In this document: positions 6,722-13,671 of the stretch, in pieces
How positions within the stretch are numbered: position 1 is the stretch's first letter
Layout: the number at the start of each line of letters is the position of its first letter
Assembly (NCBI GenBank): GCA_900764725.1
Contig: CAAFPB010000331.1
Span: 1-16,704, forward strand
Source of the DNA: an uncultured Catenibacterium sp.
GTDB taxonomy: Bacteria > Bacillota_I > Bacilli_A > Erysipelotrichales > Coprobacillaceae
Direction: 5' to 3'
DNA length: 16,704 nucleotides
Notes under the pieces: generated by a model
The model's database searches: none
Seen by the model: only the letters and a program-made list of their open reading frames with translations
What the model was told of the DNA's origin: nothing
Program-made: the position numbers and the translations under genes

Positions 6722-8252
6722 TATTAAACGTATGAGAGAAATACTCTCTAGTATCAAGAAACATGATATTAAAAGTGGTCTGACTCCTATTAAGGCAAGA
6801 GAAATGATTGAAGAGCTTGGCCCTACTTATGTCAAATTAGGACAGATCATGTCAATGCGTAGTGATCTAATACCTCTAGAATACTGTAAAGAGTTTGAAA
6901 AACTAAGAGCGTCTATTGCGCCTCTTAGTTTTTCTACTATTCGTAGTATTATTGAAGAAGAACTAGAACAGCCAATAGAGAATGTATTTAAAGATATAGA
7001 AGAAAAACCTATTGGATGTGCTTCTATTGCGCAGGTTCATTTAGGACATTTATTGAATGGTGAAACAGTTGTATTAAAGGTTCAAAGACCCAATATTCAT
7101 GAAATCATGGAAGCTGATGTACGTATTATGCATAAGTTCCCACGTTTATTAAAGATGGTGACTGGAACGGGTGATCTGATTGATTATCGTTCTATTATTG
7201 ATGAATTATGGCGTACTAGTCAGACAGAGATGAACTTTCTTAATGAAGCGAAAAATATGAATGTCTTTGCGAATAATCAAAAGGATATACGTTATATTAA
7301 AACACCTCATGTCTATAATGAGTTTACTACAAATCATTTACTTGTTTACTCTTATGTGAAAGGTATTCCTATTGATGCTATAAAGAGAATAAAGTATGAA
7401 GGATATGATTTAGATGAGATTGCCTTAAAGATGGCAGATAACTGTTGTAAACAGATATTAGATGATGGGTTCTTTCATGCGGATCCTCATCCTGGTAATA
7501 TCTTAATAGATGATGGGAAGATTGCCTGGATAGATTTTGGAATGATGGGTACTGTATCTTCCTTTACTCAACATATCTTATCACTGGCTTTACAGGCTTT
7601 AATTGAAGATGATATTTATGATCTAGAGGAAGCATTCTTAATGTTAGTGACACCAGATCATGAAATAGATGAAACACAGTTAGTACATCAATTAAATGAG
7701 ATAGTGAGTGAATATAAGGCAAAGAGCTTGTCTGATTATAACTTCTCTGATTTAATTCAGAAATGTTTTGATATTGTGACAAGTAATGATATTGCGATAC
7801 CTACAGAACTCACTTTATTGTGTCGTTGTTTAGTGACTCTTGAAGGTACTTTAGAGAAGATCAGTCCTTCTTCTAACTTAATTGAGATATTAATTAATCA
7901 TAAGCGTAATACAGTACTTGAAGAGTTAGATTATAAGGATCAGGGATTGAAAATAGGTCATGATCTTTATAAGACATTAAAGAAAAGCTATGCATTACCT
8001 CAGATTATCTATGATTTAATCAAGATGAGTAAGAATGGCCAGTTACATGTTAATGTGACTGAGAGTGATGATTATACAAAAACAGTTTATAAGAAAACAC
8101 AGTTATCCATCATTATTAAGACAGTATTTAGCTGTATGTGTATGTTATGTGGTGTATTGACTGAGTCTTATTATATGTCTATTGTATTATTTACTATTTC
8201 TATGTTACTTGGTGTAGATGTATTCTTTCACTTATGGAAGCTAAAAAGATGA
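6705..8252 (+). CDS. ABC1/UbiB (AarF)-family atypical kinase, membrane anchored
   Basis: This 515-residue protein carries the UbiB/COQ8 hallmarks. They are the KxGQ-type KLGQ at 44-47, the alanine-rich-loop region GCASIAQVH at 104-112, the invariant lysine K125 in VVLKVQRP, E181 in NEAKN, the catalytic loop HADPHPGN at 258-265, and IDFG at 276-279 with metal-binding D277. Two hydrophobic helices lie near the C-terminus (about 468-510), the usual membrane anchor. The family acts in isoprenoid-quinone or other lipid metabolism as an ATPase/kinase; its role in anaerobic Bacillota is not settled. The loop reads G-C-A-S rather than the more usual A-A-A-S. The gene overlaps the phasin-like gene by 17 nt and lacks a strong ribosome binding site, so translational coupling is likely. 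Its stop codon lies inside the terminator hairpin shared with tex. Confidence 0.88.
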   Translation: MKKISNIKRMREILSSIKKHDIKSGLTPIKAREMIEELGPTYVKLGQIMSMRSDLIPLEYCKEFEKLRASIAPLSFSTIRSIIEEELEQPIENVFKDIEEKPIGCASIAQVHLGHLLNGETVVLKVQRPNIHEIMEADVRIMHKFPRLLKMVTGTGDLIDYRSIIDELWRTSQTEMNFLNEAKNMNVFANNQKDIRYIKTPHVYNEFTTNHLLVYSYVKGIPIDAIKRIKYEGYDLDEIALKMADNCCKQILDDGFFHADPHPGNILIDDGKIAWIDFGMMGTVSSFTQHILSLALQALIEDDIYDLEEAFLMLVTPDHEIDETQLVHQLNEIVSEYKAKSLSDYNFSDLIQKCFDIVTSNDIAIPTELTLLCRCLVTLEGTLEKISPSSNLIEILINHKRNTVLEELDYKDQGLKIGHDLYKTLKKSYALPQIIYDLIKMSKNGQLHVNVTESDDYTKTVYKKTQLSIIIKTVFSCMCMLCGVLTESYYMSIVLFTISMLLGVDVFFHLWKLKR

Positions 8253-8277
8253 TTCCGCTCATTGGAATCATCTTTTT
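8243..8277. terminator. bidirectional terminator between kinase gene and tex
   Basis: A perfect 14-bp inverted repeat (AAAAAGATGATTCC and its complement, 7-nt loop) has an A-run on one side and a T-run on the other, so it can terminate transcription from both directions. It contains the kinase stop codon (8250-8252) and directly abuts the tex stop codon (8278-8280). Confidence 0.9.
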
Positions 8278-10428
8278 CTATTTGTTTGGATCAATCATAG
8301 TGAGTTGTACTTTATGTCTTTGTTCATCGATTGTATCTACCCATGTAGTCACAATATCTCCTACAGAGACGACATCACTTGGGTGTTTAATACGGTTTTT
8401 ACTCATTTTAGAAATATGCACTAATCCATCTTCATGTAAACCAATATCTACAAAGACACCAAAGTCTACGACATTACGTACTGTACCTTCTAGTTTATCA
8501 TTTACATGTAAATCTTCTAATGTGAGGATATCCTGTCTTAAGATTGGTGCATCATAATCATCACGATAGTCTCTTAAAGGTCTCATAATAGAGTCTAGGA
8601 TATCTTTAAGGGTATAATCATCAAGTCCTGTAAGTTCTTTGAGTGATGTAATGTTAGCGTGTGTTACAGCCTTTTTGCATGCATCAGTACCCAAATCACT
8701 TGTAGTTAAGTGTAATGCTTTTAAGATAGTTTTAGTGGCATCATAGGATTCAGGATGGATATTTGTACGGTCTAATGGTTCACTGCCTTCTTCGATTCTT
8801 AAGAAACCTGCTGCCTGCTGGAAGGCTTTAGGTCCAATCTTAGGAATCTTTTTCATTTCTTTACGGCTCATGATTTTACCGTTTTCTTCACGATAAGTGA
8901 CAATACTATTGGCTGTAGATGCATTAAGTCCTGAAACGTTCTTTAATAGTGTAGGACTGGCTGTATTGATATTGACACCAACTAAGTTAACAGCTTTTTC
9001 TACAACGAAATTAAGTCTTTCTTTTAATTGTGTTGTAGGTAAATCATGCTGGTACTGCCCTACTCCAATAGATTGAGGATCAATCTTAATAAGTTCTGAT
9101 AAAGGATCTAGTAATCTTCTTGCGATAGAGATAGCACTTCTTTGTTCGACATGGAGATCTGGGAATTCTTCTATCGCAAGCTTAGAAGCACTATAAACAC
9201 TCGCTCCTGCTTCACTGACTATTGTATAGCTTACAGGTAAGTGATATTTCTTAATAGTGTTGGCGACAAAGGCTTCACTTTCACGACTTGCTGTACCATT
9301 TCCAATCGCAATAAGGTTGACATCATATTTTGTACAGAGGTCTACTAATTTCTTTTCTGATTCTTTTACTTTTGCAACTGGTGGATGTGGATAAATGACA
9401 TCTACTGTAAGCTTCTTACCTGATTCATCAATAACCGCAAGTTTACATCCTGTACGAAAAGCTGGGTCAAAGCCTAATATTCTCTTATTTTTCATTGGAG
9501 CCTGTAAAAGTAATTTACCAAGATTATCAGAGAAGACATCAATACTTGCTTCCTGAGCTTTTTCAGTCAAAGTATTTCTAACTAATCTTTCTAGAGATGG
9601 ATAAGCCAAACGTTTTAAACCATCATCAATGGCTTCATCTACATATTTAGCTGTTGGACTTTTAGGAAACTTAATATAACGTCTAGAGACAAATGTCTTG
9701 ATATAGTCTTCATTAATATTAATAGAAACAGTGAGAATCTTTTCTTTTTCTCCTCGATCAATGGCCATAATACGATGTGTTGCAATACGTGAGACATTTT
9801 CAGAATAATCATAATACATCTTATAGGTCATCTTTTCATCTTCCGCATTCTTCTTTTTAGAAGTGACAAGGCGACCATAGTTCATCATAGAATCTACAAT
9901 CTTATCACGTACTTTTATATCATTAGAAATCTTTTCCGCAATGATATCTTTAGCACCTTGTAATGCCTCTTCTCTAGAAGTAACTGTATCATTGAGATAG
10001 GCATCTATGTCTTTTTCATTAAAATTACGAGGTAAAGAGAGAAGTATTTTAGATAATGGTTCTAATCCTGCAGCTATCGCAACACTCGCTCTTGTTTTCT
10101 TTTTCTGTTTATAAGGGCGATAGATATCTTCTACCTGAGATAAACGTGTACATGCATTGACCATCTTTACGATATCATCATTTAAGTGTCCTAATGTTTC
10201 TATTCTTGTAAGGACTTCTTCTTTTCTTTTTTTAAGATTGACCTGATAGTCATATTGTTCCTGAATGACACGGATCTGTTCTTCATCTAAGCCATGAGTT
10301 AATTCTTTACGATAACGGGCAATAAATGGAACAGTACAGCCATCTTCTAATAGCTTTAATGTATTTTGTATCTGTTCTGTTTTGATATTTAATTGTTCTG
10401 AGATTTTAAGAATAATATCTTCCTGCAT
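8278..10428 (-). CDS. tex: Tex-family RNA-binding protein (S1 domain transcription accessory)
   Basis: This 716-residue cytosolic protein has the full Tex layout. An N-terminal helical Tex_N/HTH region (about 1-200) contains TVPFIARYRKE at 32-42 and DIYRPYKQKKKT at 101-112. A YqgF/RuvC-like fold starts at 317 (ILGFDPAFRTGCKLAVID) and includes IGNGTASRE at 375-383. The Tex signature RRLLDPLSELIKIDP is at 437-451, a helix-hairpin-helix module at about 485-545 (NINTAS, IPKIGPKAF), and a C-terminal S1 RNA-binding domain at about 639-712 (LEGTVRNVVDFGVFVDIG). Tex proteins bind nucleic acid and influence transcription or RNA metabolism; the exact role varies by species. AAAGGAG lies 6 nt before the ATG. 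The leader begins inside the terminator of the upstream amylase gene, so tex probably relies on read-through or a promoter within the 3' end of that gene. Length is typical. Confidence 0.96.
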   Translation of the reverse strand: MQEDIILKISEQLNIKTEQIQNTLKLLEDGCTVPFIARYRKELTHGLDEEQIRVIQEQYDYQVNLKKRKEEVLTRIETLGHLNDDIVKMVNACTRLSQVEDIYRPYKQKKKTRASVAIAAGLEPLSKILLSLPRNFNEKDIDAYLNDTVTSREEALQGAKDIIAEKISNDIKVRDKIVDSMMNYGRLVTSKKKNAEDEKMTYKMYYDYSENVSRIATHRIMAIDRGEKEKILTVSININEDYIKTFVSRRYIKFPKSPTAKYVDEAIDDGLKRLAYPSLERLVRNTLTEKAQEASIDVFSDNLGKLLLQAPMKNKRILGFDPAFRTGCKLAVIDESGKKLTVDVIYPHPPVAKVKESEKKLVDLCTKYDVNLIAIGNGTASRESEAFVANTIKKYHLPVSYTIVSEAGASVYSASKLAIEEFPDLHVEQRSAISIARRLLDPLSELIKIDPQSIGVGQYQHDLPTTQLKERLNFVVEKAVNLVGVNINTASPTLLKNVSGLNASTANSIVTYREENGKIMSRKEMKKIPKIGPKAFQQAAGFLRIEEGSEPLDRTNIHPESYDATKTILKALHLTTSDLGTDACKKAVTHANITSLKELTGLDDYTLKDILDSIMRPLRDYRDDYDAPILRQDILTLEDLHVNDKLEGTVRNVVDFGVFVDIGLHEDGLVHISKMSKNRIKHPSDVVSVGDIVTTWVDTIDEQRHKVQLTMIDPNK

Positions 10429-10441
10429 TGTATTCTCCTTT

Positions 10442-10465
10442 AAAAAAGGCTGAATAATCAGCCTT
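10442..10465 (-). terminator. rho-independent terminator of the amylase gene, touching the tex leader
   Basis: On the minus strand AAGGCTGA and TCAGCCTT form an 8-bp stem with a 4-nt loop, followed by a run of six T residues. The first arm overlaps the amylase stop codon (10464-10466). The T-run is immediately followed by the AAAGGAG ribosome binding site of tex. Confidence 0.8.
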
Positions 10466-11768
10466 ATGCATGTTTATATAAGTAAGTGATTGAGAGTGGT
10501 GGTAATTCTAATTCTCCATTATAATCCACCATTTCTCCACTTATAAGATTCTGATAAGAACCATGTTCAATAGATGGATAGATAGTATAAGGTGCATCAT
10601 CAATATTTAATGCAACGACAATCTTTTCACCTTCATAGTTTCTTTCTAATACATATTGTTTATTAGTTAAAACAAGATCCTTATAGTCTCCTAGTGTAAG
10701 TGCTTTATGTCCTCTACGTAAGTGAATATATTTAGATACTAAGTCAGATAGTTCATTTGATACTGGTGCATCGAGTTCAGGACGAAGTGGTGCATCAGTC
10801 ACACCTTGAATCTTTTCTCCTTTAATACCCCATTCTGAACCATAATAGATACATGGAATACCAGGTACTGCCATTAATAAACCAAATACTAATGGAAGCT
10901 TTCTTTCATCAGTGAGTGTACTAGATATTCTATTAACATCATGGTTATCTACAAATGTAAGTAAGTCTCTACCTCTATACATATCCATCGCATTTCTCTT
11001 TAATGTATGAGCATATTCAAACATATTTAAAGAGTTAAATGAAGACCAGAATGCTTTATATGATGGATAATCAGTGATTGCATCTAGTTTAGCTTCTGTA
11101 TACATATAACCTGCATTATCACCTAATACTTCACCTAACATAAAGAAATCCTGTTTTTTACTCTTACAATGATCACTCAACATAGCCATAAACCATCTTG
11201 GTAATGAATAAGCGACGTCTAGTCTTAAACCGTCAATATCAAAACACTTGATCCAGTAATCAACTGCATCTAGTAAATAATGTTGGACTTCTGGGTTATC
11301 TAGATTTAACTTCACAAGTTCATAATGACCTTCCCATCCTTCATACCAGAATCCATCACCATAACTAGAATCTCCATCAAAGTTGATATGGAACCAATTG
11401 GCATATGGGCTTGCAGGTCCTTTTTCCTGGACATCTCTAAACGCAAAAAAGCCTCTACCAACATGGTTGAATACCCCATCTAATACTACTTTAATATCAT
11501 GTTCATGGAGTGTTTTACATACTTCCGCAAAGTCTTCATTTGTACCTAAACGCGTATCAATGAGATTATAATCACGCGTATCATAGCCATGAGAATCACT
11601 GTTGAATACAGGATTGAAATACACAGCACCTATTCCTATTTCTTGTAGATAAGGTACAAAATCCTTAATTTTTAAAATACGATGAGCCTGGATATCATCA
11701 TTTACTTCAGGCGCACCACAAAGTCCTAGTGGGCAGATTTGATAAAATACTGTTTCTTGATACCACAC
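10464..11768 (-). CDS. cytosolic GH13 alpha-amylase / neopullulanase-like glycosidase
   Basis: This 434-residue GH13 enzyme has no signal peptide and should act on maltodextrins or other imported alpha-glucans in the cytoplasm. Motifs in order (numbered from the chosen start) are YFNPVFNSDSHGYDTRDY at about 50-67, DGVFNHVG at 97-104, DGLRLDVA at 179-186 with nucleophile D184, MLGEVLG at 210-216 with acid/base E213, and FVDNHDVNR at 272-280 with D277. The opening WYQETVFYQICPLG is typical of small amylase/neopullulanase-like proteins. I chose a GTG start at 11768 because GGAAG lies 8 nt upstream and a perfect TATAAT (11793-11798) lies inside the longer reading frame that begins 14 codons earlier. 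There is no operon partner except perhaps tex downstream, and a terminator separates them. It could be a cyclomaltodextrinase or alpha-glucosidase; specificity is not readable. Confidence 0.88.
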   Translation of the reverse strand: MWYQETVFYQICPLGLCGAPEVNDDIQAHRILKIKDFVPYLQEIGIGAVYFNPVFNSDSHGYDTRDYNLIDTRLGTNEDFAEVCKTLHEHDIKVVLDGVFNHVGRGFFAFRDVQEKGPASPYANWFHINFDGDSSYGDGFWYEGWEGHYELVKLNLDNPEVQHYLLDAVDYWIKCFDIDGLRLDVAYSLPRWFMAMLSDHCKSKKQDFFMLGEVLGDNAGYMYTEAKLDAITDYPSYKAFWSSFNSLNMFEYAHTLKRNAMDMYRGRDLLTFVDNHDVNRISSTLTDERKLPLVFGLLMAVPGIPCIYYGSEWGIKGEKIQGVTDAPLRPELDAPVSNELSDLVSKYIHLRRGHKALTLGDYKDLVLTNKQYVLERNYEGEKIVVALNIDDAPYTIYPSIEHGSYQNLISGEMVDYNGELELPPLSITYLYKHA

Positions 11769-11792
11769 AATTAACACTTCCTTTCTTTTTCT

Positions 11793-11821
11793 ATTATACT
11801 TCATTTTCATGTGTTATCCAA
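11793..11821 (-). promoter_or_regulatory. probable promoter of the amylase gene
   Basis: On the minus strand a perfect -10 TATAAT (11793-11798) is preceded at 17 nt by TTGGAT, only a 3/6 match to the -35 consensus. The expected start of transcription would place the GTG start codon about 18-20 nt downstream. The -10 is well supported; the -35 is weak. Confidence 0.55.
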
Positions 11822-11887
11822 TTCATTTCTATTATTAGTAATAACTGTTTATGTATTTACTATAATTTTATAGATATTCTAAACAAG

Positions 11888-12163
11888 TTATTGTATATAT
11901 CGATTATGTTCAGGATCATAATCATTTAATAGTAATTCTATCTTGTCTTCATCATAGTCAAGATAGACATATAAAACATATATAAGCAAGTCTTTAAGCT
12001 GTTCATGGATGTCTGTACCAAAATACAAACGTAAGATCTTCTCACAGCTTAACGCAAAGCCTAATATATCTTTAGTATCCCTATAATCATCATAGATATG
12101 ATCTATCATCCATCCCATCTCTTCATTTAAAGATTCTTTAAGTATGTTGTAGAATTGGTCCAT
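11888..12163 (-). CDS. unknown acidic protein, partner of the HTH-Panacea gene
   Basis: I do not recognise this 91-residue protein. It is strongly acidic, rich in D, E, Y, I and L, and looks all-helical, with a hydrophobic central stretch (LKDLLIYVLYVYL, 57-69) flanked by acidic residues. There is no signal peptide, metal-binding cluster or obvious catalytic motif. The ATG at 12163 is preceded by GAGGAG with a 5-nt gap, a site formed by the last codons of the upstream gene, and only 1 nt separates the two reading frames. Tight coupling after a Panacea-domain gene makes it a candidate toxin or accessory protein of a PanAT-like system. Known toxins are rarely this acidic, so that is only a hypothesis. 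An in-frame start 11 codons earlier would overlap the upstream gene and is disfavoured. No clear terminator follows in 11811-11887. Confidence 0.7.
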   Translation of the reverse strand: MDQFYNILKESLNEEMGWMIDHIYDDYRDTKDILGFALSCEKILRLYFGTDIHEQLKDLLIYVLYVYLDYDEDKIELLLNDYDPEHNRYIQ

Positions 12164-12164
12164 A

Positions 12165-12863
12165 TTAGCTCCTCTTGAAATAGTTCTGTATATCATCTGC
12201 TGGAATGATTGTGATTTCCCCTTCTTTATAATGATTCTTCCATGGTCCTGTTTTTGTGAGTGTAATAAGTGTTTTTAAAGGGTAACGAGAGAATGTATTG
12301 AGGATCTCATCTATATATTCCTTCTTATCTTCATCTAGATCTAAGTAAGCATCTTCAATGATCTTATAACGCATATCATCTTGTACTCTAAATGGGAATG
12401 TAGAGAATAAATGATAAACATCAGGATAGATGACACCCTGCGCCCAAGCTTCACAATGTTCATGAAAGAGTGGCTGTGGATAGGAATAAGCCTGAATAAA
12501 GTATAGATAGGATTCTAACTGCATTGGTGTCAGTTCTTCTAGTGTATAAAAGAGATAAGAGATGACCTGTAAGATTTCTTTTGAACAGGAGAATTGTGAT
12601 TTAAGTGTGAGACATCTATTAATAGCCTTCTTAAAGGCAGGTCCCATCTTTTCATGGTTCTTATTGACTAAGTTCATCATATAGTCTATATCACAGAGTG
12701 CATTGTGAATAACTTGTGCATAGTCAGGATGAGGTGCACTTCCTTGCAAATATCTTGTGATAGTCACTTCTCCAAAGCCTAAGGCAAATGATAAAGGTGC
12801 TTTACCTAGATGATAGAGAGACATAAGGGCTTCTATTTCTTCTTGTATTCTTGTTTTACACAT
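12165..12863 (-). CDS. HTH plus Panacea (DUF4065/SocA-like) antitoxin-type protein
   Basis: This 232-residue protein has two parts. Residues about 10-65 hold a helix-turn-helix (LSFALGFGEVTITRYLQG, 24-41) of the kind fused to Panacea domains. Residues about 96-210 hold the Panacea/DUF4065 domain with SYLFYTLEELTPMQLESYLY, YFIQAYSY at 121-128, EAWAQGVIYPDVYHLF at 138-153 and TGPW at 205-208. Panacea domains are known as promiscuous antitoxins (PanA) paired with diverse toxins and are also found in phage-linked genes. The usual GPV after the tryptophan reads GVI here. The ATG at 12863 is chosen for the AAGGTG about 6 nt upstream; an in-frame GTG six codons earlier lies too near the -10 box. It is followed after 1 nt by the unknown acidic protein and preceded by a promoter with a large inverted repeat, both consistent with an autoregulated toxin-antitoxin operon. 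Confidence 0.8.
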   Translation of the reverse strand: MCKTRIQEEIEALMSLYHLGKAPLSFALGFGEVTITRYLQGSAPHPDYAQVIHNALCDIDYMMNLVNKNHEKMGPAFKKAINRCLTLKSQFSCSKEILQVISYLFYTLEELTPMQLESYLYFIQAYSYPQPLFHEHCEAWAQGVIYPDVYHLFSTFPFRVQDDMRYKIIEDAYLDLDEDKKEYIDEILNTFSRYPLKTLITLTKTGPWKNHYKEGEITIIPADDIQNYFKRS

Positions 12864-12885
12864 CTTATTCACCTTCTTCACACTT

Positions 12886-12891
12886 ATTATA
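12886..12891 (-). promoter_or_regulatory. -10 box of the HTH-Panacea operon
   Basis: A perfect TATAAT on the minus strand lies 22 nt upstream of the ATG at 12863. The region 17 nt further upstream reads TTTCTA, a poor -35 lying inside the loop of the inverted repeat at 12892-12928. The promoter may therefore be weak or activator/repressor dependent. Confidence 0.6.
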
Positions 12892-12928
12892 GCATATGAT
12901 AGACTTTTTAGAAATATCTATCATATGC
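12892..12928. promoter_or_regulatory. 12-bp perfect inverted repeat, probable operator of the HTH-Panacea operon
   Basis: GCATATGATAGA (12892-12903) and its exact complement (12917-12928) are separated by 13 bp. The repeat touches the upstream edge of the TATAAT at 12886-12891 and covers the -35 region. It has no T-run on either side, so it does not look like a terminator, and a separate terminator for the neighbouring gene is at 12941-12974. The best explanation is a two-half-site operator for the HTH domain of the adjacent protein. Confidence 0.6.
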
Positions 12929-12940
12929 ATTAAAACAAAG

Positions 12941-12974
12941 AAAAAAAGTGCACATTATTGTGAATATGCACTTT
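12941..12974 (-). terminator. rho-independent terminator of the 107-aa protein gene
   Basis: On the minus strand AAAGTGCA pairs with TGCACTTT across a 14-nt loop that contains the stop codon, followed by a run of T residues (12941-12947). It ends transcription of the upstream unknown gene before the Panacea operon promoter. Confidence 0.75.
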
Positions 12975-13278
12975 CCTGTGTGAAGAGATTTTCTATCTCT
13001 ACCAACATTTTCCCAAATTCATTGAGCTTTATATAAAGCTCATCATCGTCAATATTCATGACGATTTCGTTTTGTCTGATCCTCGCATCATGCATATAAC
13101 ATATTGCGGAAATCTTTTCCTTCTTATCAGCGTCTAGCTGATATGTATCAATCAGATTTGTGATTGTCGATGCCTGATCTGAGAGCTTATAAGACCTGTT
13201 ATGCACAAAGGCATAGACAATCATATGTTCACCCTTGAAATTCTTATAGGGCATCAACAGCTTTTGATAATTCAGCAT
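12955..13278 (-). CDS. hypothetical 107-residue protein
   Basis: I do not recognise this protein. It is 107 residues, soluble and mixed in character: an N-terminal basic segment (MLNYQKLLMPYKNFKGEHM, 1-19), a short strand-like hydrophobic run (IVYAFVHN, 20-27), then mostly helical charged sequence with IDDDELYIKLNEFGKMLVEIENLF at about 75-98. No signal peptide or known motif is visible. The ATG at 13278 is chosen because GGGGAG lies 8 nt upstream; an in-frame GTG three codons earlier abuts that site and is unlikely. It has its own -10 (13304-13309) and its own terminator, so it is probably monocistronic. It lies between the YolD/UvrX genes and the Panacea operon, with no sequence clue linking it to either. 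Confidence 0.7.
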   Translation of the reverse strand: MLNYQKLLMPYKNFKGEHMIVYAFVHNRSYKLSDQASTITNLIDTYQLDADKKEKISAICYMHDARIRQNEIVMNIDDDELYIKLNEFGKMLVEIENLFTQESAYSQ

Positions 13279-13303
13279 ACGCTTCACTCCCCTCTTATTC
13301 TCT

Positions 13304-13309
13304 ATTATA
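13304..13309 (-). promoter_or_regulatory. -10 box upstream of the 107-aa protein gene
   Basis: A perfect TATAAT on the minus strand lies 25 nt upstream of the ATG and in front of the GGGGAG ribosome binding site. No convincing -35 is found at 16-18 nt (CTATCT at 17 nt). This gives moderate support for a separate transcript. Confidence 0.4.
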
Positions 13310-13368
13310 TCTTAGTTACTATTTATAGATAGGGTGTGGCAAGAGATTGGACGAAGAAATAGAACATA

Positions 13369-13671
13369 TTATAATTCTAGTGAACAGATATTCTTGAGTT
13401 GTATTTTATGGTCATTGATGTATATGTAGCGATCTTCTAGATTTACTGTTTGTATTATTCCTCTTATTTTAGAATAAGAATAACCTGTGTAATGGATCAG
13501 TTCTATTTCATCACCTTCTTGAATTTGGTGTATCTTCCAATCCAGTTCATAATATTGGTCTTCACATAGTTCTTTTCTAGGTATTGTGGTATCTTCTTGA
13601 AGTAATTCTTTAAATCCTTTTAAGGCATCATAACTTAAAAATAAGCGTGCACGATCAACCTTCTTATGCAT
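13369..13671 (-). CDS. YolD-like protein
   Basis: This 100-residue protein matches the YolD-like family, which is typically encoded next to UvrX-type Y-family polymerases in Bacillota. The opening DRARLFLSYDALKGFKELL (6-24) corresponds to the family's DRGRIKW...L motif. The C-terminal half (about 50-100) alternates short strands (EIELIHYTGYSYSKIRGIIQ, YIYINDHKIQL) as in other members. YolD is thought to work with or regulate the polymerase; its biochemistry is not established. The ATG at 13671 has GGAGG 5 nt upstream, formed from the last codons of the polymerase gene, and the two frames overlap by 8 nt, so the pair is translationally coupled and SOS-type co-induced. An upstream in-frame TTG four codons earlier is the first base set of that ribosome site and is rejected. 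No clear terminator follows before 13288. Confidence 0.82.
   Translation of the reverse strand: MHKKVDRARLFLSYDALKGFKELLQEDTTIPRKELCEDQYYELDWKIHQIQEGDEIELIHYTGYSYSKIRGIIQTVNLEDRYIYINDHKIQLKNICSLEL

Noticed and set aside
11859..11872. CTATAA-TT-TTATAG as a terminator of the 91-aa protein gene
   Set aside because: The stem is only AU-rich pairs with a 2-nt centre and no T-run follows; no terminator is convincing there.
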